64,000 nt of DNA from UBA1422 sp041752735 (GTDB lineage Bacteria; Bacillota; Clostridia; Peptostreptococcales; Anaerovoracaceae), in contig JBGSVW010000006.1 in the NCBI GenBank assembly GCA_041752735.1, positions 45,042 through 109,041 on the forward strand. The letters are read 5' to 3'. This document shows positions 58,436-64,000 of this stretch, in pieces (positions within the stretch are counted from its first letter, which is position 1; each line of letters opens with the position of its first letter). The position numbers and the translations under genes were made by a program. The notes beneath the pieces are model-generated. The model made no database searches. It had not been told where the DNA came from and saw only the letters and a list, made by a program, of their open reading frames with translations.

Positions 58436-60248
58436 GTTGTTCTCCTTTCTCAATATATTTTCTTATCCCAGCTTCCAATTGTGCCAGCTGGGCTTCTACC
58501 ATACCTGCCTCTTCACCTTTGGCGAACAGATAAATTTTGAGTTTCGGTTCTGTCCCAGAAGGTCGAATCACAAAGCTCGTGCTGTCGCCATAGGCAAACT
58601 CCATAATATTTTCTTTGGGCAACCCGGTTGGTTTCATGCCGACTGACATGGAGCAACTTGTACCATTCCCCAAAAAATGAATATAGCCTTCAAGATAATC
58701 TGTGACTCGAATTGCTTTTTTGTCCAGAAATTCTTCCCTTTGCTCATCGCGAAACCGCTCCATGATAGCTTTCATGATGTCGATACCTTTGGCTCCTTCA
58801 AATTCAAAGCTAATCACTTTTTCTCGGAATATGCCGTACTTGAGATAGATTCCCTCCAGTGCCTTGGTAAGCGAAACACCTTTGCGTTTGTGATACGCCG
58901 CCATCTGACAAAGTAGCAATACAGCGCCAACTGCATCCTTGTCTCGTACATACGGATTGGCCAAAAATCCATTACCCTCTTCAAATCCAAAGAGGAATCG
59001 GTCGATTTCGCCATCCTTTTCTAGTTGTGTCATGATATTCCCAATGTACTTAAATCCTATCAGCGTTTTTTTAATTTCTCCCCCAATCGGTTCCACCATG
59101 GCGTCCACCAAAGGTGTGCTTACTATGGTTCTTATCACAAGAGGATTGGGTGGCATTTTTTTGGTCTTCATCATATAGTCCAATAGGAGTGCTGCCATTT
59201 CATTCCCTGTCAGCACTCTGTATCCCAGCGGTTCATTCTGACTTGCTCCAACTAGCTCATAGGGTATGGCCATGCCTACTCTGTCAGAATCGGGATCTGT
59301 TGCAAGAATCAGGTCCGCCTTCACCTCGTCGGCAAGACGCATTGCAAGATGGTAAACCTCGGGAAGTTCAGGGTTGGGGTTGGGGCAGGTGGGAAAGTCT
59401 CCGTCCGGTTTCTTTTGCTCAGTCACCACATGGATGTTGCTTAGACCCCCACGGGAAAGTGTGGTCCAAACCGGTCCCAGTCCGGCACCATTCAGCGGTG
59501 TATACACTAGGTTCAACATCGACAAATCTTCTCCGGTTGACAAGTCCATGACTGCCTGGAGGTAAGCTTCTTCTATTGTCTCAGGAATATATTGGCAAGT
59601 GCCTGTCAGTGCCTCTTCAAATGGAACGGCTTTGGGGCCATTGAAATAATCAACCCTATTGATTTCAGCAAGGATTTCATCAGCGGTGACAGAAAGGATT
59701 TGTCCACCATCAGATCCGTAAACCTTGAATCCATTATATTCTTTTGCATTGTGACTTGCTGTAATCATGATGCCCATTTGGCATTCCAGATGCCTGGTTA
59801 CAAACGACAATGCAGGCACCGGCATCATCTGCCTGAAAATCCAAACGCGAATTCCGTTGGCTGCCAAAACCGAGGCTGTGACCTCAGCGAAAAGTCTGGA
59901 GTTTCTACGGCTATCATAACTGATTGCCACAGCAGGGGAATCAGTAGCAGGGGCTTCTGCAGCAGCTGCCGCAACGATGGTACTGTCTGTTGTAGCTGTG
60001 GCCGAACGTTCCTTCAGGTAATTGGCAATACCTTGGGTCACACGTCTTATGACGACTTCATTCATCCGGTTGGTTCCCGGTCCCATGATACCACGCAATC
60101 CGGCAGTGCCAAATTCAAGGTCCCGGTAGAAAGCTTCATATACTTCTTCCTCGTTGGCCCCCATTTTAATCAAATCTTCTTTGATAATCGGCTCCATCTC
60201 TGGTCTATTTAACCAATTGTCATATGTTATTCGGTACTTATCATTCAT
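58419..60248 (-). CDS. Phospho-sugar mutase (phosphoglucomutase/phosphomannomutase)
   Basis: 609 residues from ATG 60248, with TTGGAGGAAA upstream. It has the four domains of the alpha-D-phosphohexomutase family: phosphoserine loop ITASHNAKEYNGFKVYGSDGGQ, metal loop ATDPDSDRVG, sugar loop FGFEEGNGFLANPY and phosphate loop RPSGTEPKLKIY. An Ala/Thr-rich insert (about residues 92-112) before ISYDSRRNS is not usual. Probably links glucose 6-phosphate and glucose 1-phosphate. Confidence 0.93.
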   Translation of the reverse strand: MNDKYRITYDNWLNRPEMEPIIKEDLIKMGANEEEVYEAFYRDLEFGTAGLRGIMGPGTNRMNEVVIRRVTQGIANYLKERSATATTDSTIVAAAAAEAPATDSPAVAISYDSRRNSRLFAEVTASVLAANGIRVWIFRQMMPVPALSFVTRHLECQMGIMITASHNAKEYNGFKVYGSDGGQILSVTADEILAEINRVDYFNGPKAVPFEEALTGTCQYIPETIEEAYLQAVMDLSTGEDLSMLNLVYTPLNGAGLGPVWTTLSRGGLSNIHVVTEQKKPDGDFPTCPNPNPELPEVYHLAMRLADEVKADLILATDPDSDRVGMAIPYELVGASQNEPLGYRVLTGNEMAALLLDYMMKTKKMPPNPLVIRTIVSTPLVDAMVEPIGGEIKKTLIGFKYIGNIMTQLEKDGEIDRFLFGFEEGNGFLANPYVRDKDAVGAVLLLCQMAAYHKRKGVSLTKALEGIYLKYGIFREKVISFEFEGAKGIDIMKAIMERFRDEQREEFLDKKAIRVTDYLEGYIHFLGNGTSCSMSVGMKPTGLPKENIMEFAYGDSTSFVIRPSGTEPKLKIYLFAKGEEAGMVEAQLAQLEAGIRKYIEKGEQHVEGL

Positions 60249-60295
60249 ATTTTTTCCTCCAAAACACCGTACCATTTTATCACAGAAGCACTTAA

Positions 60296-60335
60296 AAAAA
60301 AACCCTCTATCCGAAGGGGAAGGAGGGCTCTTGGT
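60296..60335 (-). terminator. Terminator after the GntR regulator gene
   Basis: CCCTC/GAGGG stem on the minus strand followed by nine T. Confidence 0.7.
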
Positions 60336-60336
60336 G

Positions 60337-60993
60337 CTATATGTTGTCTTCTTCTACTAATTTTTTGAGTCGGTCAATGTGCACATCCGCTGCTTTTCTG
60401 GCTTTTTCGGTATCTCCTGTCACAATTGCGTCGTAGATGACTTTGTGTTCCCTAGGCATTTTCTCTGCCCGTTTGAAGTCGTCATAGTAAAGGTAGCGGA
60501 AGCGTAGAACCAGCTCTTGCAGCTGTTCTATCATATGAACCAGCATTTTGTTACCACTGCCTTCTACAATCAGGTGATGAAATGCAGTGTCGTATTTGAT
60601 CATATCCGGCGTGTTGTTCTCGACGACTGCCTTATTGTATGAGTCGGCAATCTCGGCCAATTTCTTTTTTTGTTCATTGGTCATTCGCAGGGCGGCATAA
60701 TGTGCTGCAAGCCCCTCCATATTCTGTCTAACTTCCAATATGTCCACCATGTCTTTGGTGGAAATTTGGGAAGCATATGCACCCTTTCTGGGTTCAATGG
60801 TCACAAGACCTTCTTTTTCAAGCTTGCGGATGGCTTCACGAATGGGGGTTCTGCTGACACCCATTTCTTCGGCCATTTCAACTTCCATCATACGCGTTCC
60901 CGGAACAATCTGCCCTTTAAGAATTTGCATTTTAAGTTCTTCATATACGATCTCCCGAAGGGGTCTGTGATTTTGAATATCTAGGTTAAGCAT
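60337..60993 (-). CDS. GntR family transcriptional regulator (FadR/FCD subfamily)
   Basis: 218 residues. The N-terminal winged helix reads VYEELKMQILKGQIVPGTRMMEVEMAEEMGVSRTPIREAIRKLEKEGLVTIEPRKGAYAS. The C-terminal FCD domain has metal-type His (TAFHHLIVEGSGNK, REHKVIYDAI, VHIDRLKKL). It probably binds a small carboxylate. Encoded just after ispE; its targets are not apparent. Confidence 0.9.
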   Translation of the reverse strand: MLNLDIQNHRPLREIVYEELKMQILKGQIVPGTRMMEVEMAEEMGVSRTPIREAIRKLEKEGLVTIEPRKGAYASQISTKDMVDILEVRQNMEGLAAHYAALRMTNEQKKKLAEIADSYNKAVVENNTPDMIKYDTAFHHLIVEGSGNKMLVHMIEQLQELVLRFRYLYYDDFKRAEKMPREHKVIYDAIVTGDTEKARKAADVHIDRLKKLVEEDNI

Positions 60994-61005
60994 GATATTT
61001 TCTCC

Positions 61006-61938
61006 TTATGGTGTCGTCTCTGTGAGAAACGTCTCCCGATTGATGGTTTTCATTTCAGCGTATACTTTTGAAGCATCCGCTTCTGTCTTATAAAAACCAA
61101 ATACAGTGGGACCGCTGCCACTCATTAGCACGGCAGTGCCTGGACAAGTCTCCGTCATTTTGTTCTTTGTATACACGACCATATCATACATTTTTAAAGT
61201 ATAAAATTCAAGCACATTCAACATATTTTTTTCAATCAATTCCCAGTTTTCATTCTGAAGGCCGGATATCAGCTGGCTTGTGTCGGGACGTTGTAAAATT
61301 TCTTCTTGGCGTAGCCTTTGGTATACTTCCCGCGTAGACACGCTGATGGGCGGCTTGCTAAGTACAACAAAGGCCTGCAATCCTTTTAATGGCCTCAGTT
61401 CCGTTCCGATGCCTGTTGCCAGGGCGCACCCCGCTGCCAATGGATCTCCTTCAAATTTATCTTTCAACCGTGGATCATGGGCGGCCTGCCCCATGATGCA
61501 GAAAGGAACATCAGCCCCCAGTTCCTGTCCAATACGGCACAGTTCTCCAACCGTAAGCCCCAGGTTCCATAGCTGGTTTATGGCATGGAGCACCGCTGCA
61601 CCATTGCTGCTCCCCCCCGCCAATCCTGCTGCAACAGGAAGTCGTTTTTTTATGTCAATCCTGATTAATCCTTGCCTATTTTTGGAAAAACTTTCTGCCA
61701 TTAATCGGGCAGCCTTGGTGGCCAGATTTCGGTCATCCACCGGTAAATAATGCCGATTTGTTGAGCACTCTATGGATATTTCACCGCGGTTATTGGGAAT
61801 CCATTTCACTGCCACATCATCGTGTAGAGCGACTTGTTGCATGACCATTTCCACCCGGTGGTATCCGGATGGCAACTTTTCCAGCACATCGATGGACAGG
61901 TTGATTTTTCCATAGGATTGAATGGCAATCATTTTCAT
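61006..61938 (-). CDS. ispE: 4-diphosphocytidyl-2-C-methyl-D-erythritol kinase
   Basis: 310 residues from ATG 61938; the frame is open to 61956, and ATG 61932 is another possibility. It phosphorylates the MEP-pathway intermediate toward isoprenoids. GHMP-kinase marks: SYGKINLSIDVLEKLPSGYHRVEMVMQQV, the ATP loop PVAAGLAGGSSNGAAVLHAINQLW and GADVPFCIMGQAA, with LMSGSGPTVFGFY at the end. Confidence 0.95.
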   Translation of the reverse strand: MKMIAIQSYGKINLSIDVLEKLPSGYHRVEMVMQQVALHDDVAVKWIPNNRGEISIECSTNRHYLPVDDRNLATKAARLMAESFSKNRQGLIRIDIKKRLPVAAGLAGGSSNGAAVLHAINQLWNLGLTVGELCRIGQELGADVPFCIMGQAAHDPRLKDKFEGDPLAAGCALATGIGTELRPLKGLQAFVVLSKPPISVSTREVYQRLRQEEILQRPDTSQLISGLQNENWELIEKNMLNVLEFYTLKMYDMVVYTKNKMTETCPGTAVLMSGSGPTVFGFYKTEADASKVYAEMKTINRETFLTETTP

Positions 61939-61971
61939 GCGCGAACCTCTTAGCAATGCTTCCCTGTAAAC

Positions 61972-61997
61972 AAAATGGGCGGAAAGCCGCCCATTTT
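61972..61997 (-). terminator. Terminator after the Ig-like membrane protein gene
   Basis: AAAATGGGCGG/CCGCCCATTTT stem with a 4-nt loop, T-rich on the minus side. Confidence 0.85.
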
Positions 61998-62007
61998 AGT
62001 ATATTAC

Positions 62008-62850
62008 TTATTTCTTTTTCTTACCCTTTTTGGCACCTTGCTGCTGCTTTCTTTCCTGTCTGGCTTTTTCAGCGGCGGCTTTTTTGGCGGCGATGGCAGC
62101 TTTGCCTGTCTTGTATTTCCCACCACCTGTAGAAATGGGTCTTGCCTTTGAAACTCTCATGTTGTTGGAGATAATTTCTACTTTGTTTTCTACAACATGT
62201 CTCTGTTTCTTAGCCTCTTTTTGGGTTTGTTTTTCTTTTTTCTTTTGTTCCATAGCGACAATTTCTTCTACTGTCTTGCCGGTTTCTTTGGCAACCTTAT
62301 ATGGATTAATCACTTCTTCTTTTTTAACCTTTGCTTTTTCGGCTTCTTTTTTGGCTGTCCTTGAGCTGAAGTAAACCATACCCACTACCATGACGCCCAT
62401 CATGACCATACTTGAAGTCATGCTGGTGGACGGATTCAGCGTTTCGAAGGTGACTTTTTCTTCTTTGCCAAGCAATGTGCCGTCGGCAGCAGAAACATCA
62501 GCGCCAATGGTTAAAGTATATTTGGTGCTGCCTTTTATGACCGCACCGTTGGCCGTATCCGCTAGCACCAGTACGATATGTGTGTCTTTTGGATTGAACA
62601 CAACACGAATCGGCACTTCTTTGCCTTTGGCATCAACCAGTTTAAACTGCTTCATATTATCAGATTCATATTTGTCCGAGTAAACACTTTGTGTAAACTC
62701 GACTTTAACTCCCATGTTGTCGATGGCCATGCCGGTCTCGCCATCTTTGGGAGAGGTGGCGTCAACTGAGAAAGGTGCTGCAAAAGCAAAGCTTGTGCTT
62801 ACTATGATGAGCAACAATACAAGGCTGAACAGTGCGCCTATTTTTTTCAT
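62008..62850 (-). CDS. Secreted/membrane protein with bacterial Ig-like (SbsA-type) domain and basic tail
   Basis: 280 residues from ATG 62850, overlapping the end of tadA; the frame extends further upstream by chance. A signal peptide (residues about 1-25, ending FAFAA) precedes one Ig-like domain (about 27-135: SPKDGETGMAIDNMGVKVEFTQSV ... KYTLTIGADVSAADGTLL). A membrane segment at about 145-162 follows. The cytoplasmic tail of about 115 residues is very rich in Lys, Ala and Gln and ends GAKKGKKKK. The basic tail could bind nucleic acid or ribosomes (inference). Function unknown. Confidence 0.82.
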   Translation of the reverse strand: MKKIGALFSLVLLLIIVSTSFAFAAPFSVDATSPKDGETGMAIDNMGVKVEFTQSVYSDKYESDNMKQFKLVDAKGKEVPIRVVFNPKDTHIVLVLADTANGAVIKGSTKYTLTIGADVSAADGTLLGKEEKVTFETLNPSTSMTSSMVMMGVMVVGMVYFSSRTAKKEAEKAKVKKEEVINPYKVAKETGKTVEEIVAMEQKKKEKQTQKEAKKQRHVVENKVEIISNNMRVSKARPISTGGGKYKTGKAAIAAKKAAAEKARQERKQQQGAKKGKKKK

Positions 62851-63314
62851 AATATCGTGTCCTCCGATTTCTTGTTTCTTAGTGTAATGAAAAAGTCCTG
62901 CATCATGGATCTGCATAGTTCTTCCATCATACCGAATTCCACCACCGGGTGGTGATTCAGTTTGGGATTTCCTGTGACATCCAGCACCGTTCCGCAGGCC
63001 CCCGCTTTGGAGTCCCTTGTTCCGATCACAACTTTGGTCAGCCGAGCCAATATGATGGCACCGGCGCACATGCTGCAAGGCTCTGTGGTTACATATAGGG
63101 TACAACCTAAAAGACGCCAACCGCCCAAATTTTTAGCAGCATCCTGGATTGCCAGGATTTCCGCATGGGCTGTGGGGTCCTTCGAACTTTCAGTCCGGTT
63201 ATGGCCCCGGCCGACGATTTCCCCGTCTTTTTCGATTACCGCCCCAATGGGCACTTCTCCCATGTTTAAGGCCAGTTGAGCCTCTGCCAAGGCATGTTTC
63301 ATCATCTTTTCCAT
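62847..63314 (-). CDS. tadA: tRNA-specific adenosine deaminase
   Basis: 155 residues from ATG 63314; the frame is open to 63356. It deaminates A34 to inosine in tRNA-Arg(ACG). Zinc and proton-shuttle residues are in PTAHAEILAIQDAAKNLGGWRL and TEPCSMCAGAIILARLTKVVIGTRDSKAGACGT; the final part fits TadA better than guanine deaminase. Its stop overlaps the next gene's ATG. Confidence 0.93.
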   Translation of the reverse strand: MEKMMKHALAEAQLALNMGEVPIGAVIEKDGEIVGRGHNRTESSKDPTAHAEILAIQDAAKNLGGWRLLGCTLYVTTEPCSMCAGAIILARLTKVVIGTRDSKAGACGTVLDVTGNPKLNHHPVVEFGMMEELCRSMMQDFFITLRNKKSEDTIL

Positions 63315-63319
63315 ATACC

Positions 63320-63336
63320 GTATGATATTATCATAC
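63320..63336. promoter_or_regulatory. Perfect palindrome upstream of tadA
   Basis: GTATGATA-T-TATCATAC just upstream of the chosen tadA start; might be an operator or a leader hairpin. Confidence 0.35.
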
Positions 63337-63381
63337 TTTTGTCCATCATTCAACATTTATGTGCACGGATACTTGCAATTT

Positions 63382-63410
63382 GAACCCTTGTTTAGTATGA
63401 TAATTCCAAT
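63382..63410 (+). promoter_or_regulatory. Promoter of the cvpA-like gene
   Basis: In the interval before 63433, TTGCAA is followed 17 bp later by TATGAT, a sigma-A-like pair. Coordinates are approximate by a few bases. Confidence 0.45.
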
Positions 63411-63432
63411 AGGAACAGCGAGGGGAACCTTT

Positions 63433-64000
63433 ATGATAATGGATATTTTAGTCGGCCTGATTCTGGTCGGCGCCATGGTGCATGGATTACGAAAAGGATT
63501 CATCCATACCTTTATCCACACCATCGGATGGATTTTGGCTTTGGTGCTTGCATATATTGCGACCCCATTTGTGAAAAGACTCTTAATGGGGGAGACAACC
63601 CTATACGATTCTATGAGGGCTGACTTTGCTCAACGATTCAGAGAATCTCTCCCCACAACGCAATCTTCTTTTGAAAGCTTGCCGGCCAACATCGGAGATG
63701 CCATTGGAGATAAAGTCACCCAGTTGACCGAAAGCGTTGTGCAACAAACTGCGACGGCTTTTGCCGGGTTGGCTTTCACCATTATAGTGTTTGTCGGATT
63801 GGTTGCCGTAATCAAAATCATTTTGTGGTTGGTCCTCCGTTTGTTGTCTAAGGATTATAACGATGGATTTATAAATTTCTTCGATGGGCTGTTTGGCCTC
63901 ATCTTCGGGCTTTTCAAAGGACTCCTGATGGCTTTCATATTCCTGGCGGTACTGCTTCCGGTTTTGAATATTATTTCACCGGACTATACAACATTCGTGA
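63433..64000 (+). CDS. CvpA family membrane protein (partial)
   Basis: At least 189 residues, running off the window. ATG 63433 follows GAGGGGAA. Membrane segments occur at the start (MDILVGLILVGAMVHGLRKGFIHTF ... WILALVLAYIATPFVKRLL) and after residue about 110. The Gly-Arg/Lys motif after the first segment (GLRKGF) is typical of CvpA, a colicin V-production-like family of unknown function. It is on the plus strand and so divergent from tadA. Confidence 0.82.
   Translation, partial: MIMDILVGLILVGAMVHGLRKGFIHTFIHTIGWILALVLAYIATPFVKRLLMGETTLYDSMRADFAQRFRESLPTTQSSFESLPANIGDAIGDKVTQLTESVVQQTATAFAGLAFTIIVFVGLVAVIKIILWLVLRLLSKDYNDGFINFFDGLFGLIFGLFKGLLMAFIFLAVLLPVLNIISPDYTTFV

Overview
The window looks like a chromosomal segment of a low-to-mid GC Gram-positive anaerobe of the class Clostridia. 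The grounds are RNase M5 next to rsmA, DivIC/FtsB, the rpsF-ssb-rpsR and rplI-dnaB clusters, a rho-DUF1385-prmC-rpmE-prfA-sua5-rpiB-upp run, an hbd-type 3-hydroxyacyl-CoA dehydrogenase, GTP-type PEP carboxykinase, DUF1846/DUF1934 proteins and strong AGGAGG ribosome binding sites. I cannot name the genus from the sequence alone.

Layout. 1-949: partial hisD (minus). 1121-1687: mntP, whose promoter predicts a leaderless message. 1704-8423: a complete-looking common aromatic pathway operon (aroF-tyrA-aroB-aroA-aroC-aroE/K fusion), headed by what reads as a ribosome-mediated Tyr/Phe attenuator. 8527-19685 (all minus): a CNNM/CBS protein, GNAT, an LTA-synthase-like protein, rsmA, rnmV, divIC, an M23 peptidase, a DnaD protein, a DUF1858 protein, dnaB, rplI and a DUF2232 protein. 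19686-21760: an AT-rich islet with a MITE-like non-coding piece, a second RNase III-like protein carrying two dsRNA-binding regions, a 54-residue very acidic protein, and a duplicated terminator. 21765-22736: rpsR, ssb, rpsF. 22927-33650: a nucleotidyltransferase, a degenerate shikimate-kinase-like protein with two bPH2 membrane proteins, PAP2, P1 peptidase, OPT transporter, amidohydrolase, panE and panB.

33769-41570 is a mosaic mobile region starting at tRNA-Pro(CGG). A GC-richer module (HTH/zinc-finger protein, SHOCT-like protein, two large serine recombinases) lies between AT-rich pieces. One AT-rich piece is a cargo operon (PadR, MFS, UppP, CGGC protein) bounded by about 45-bp direct repeats. 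The other is a decapitated AraC regulator with a GyrI-like protein. A decayed recombinase 3' end sits left of the cargo. From 41714 on the window returns to core genes: copZ, tyrS, pckG, upp, rpiB, sua5, prfA, rpmE, prmC, DUF1385, rho, a small membrane protein, hbd, pgi, an AEC transporter, DUF1846, a 31-aa membrane peptide, DUF1934, mscL, a phosphohexomutase, a GntR regulator, ispE, an Ig-like membrane protein, tadA and a partial cvpA.

The aro operon takes DAHP to chorismate, plus the prephenate-to-tyrosine step. The attenuator would read charged tRNA-Tyr/Phe, and the N-terminal domain of AroF probably adds feedback control of the enzyme. The most unusual items are this attenuator, the RNase III/acidic-protein islet and the cargo cassette with its operator array. 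All assignments are from reading the sequence and from knowledge of the families; no database search was possible.
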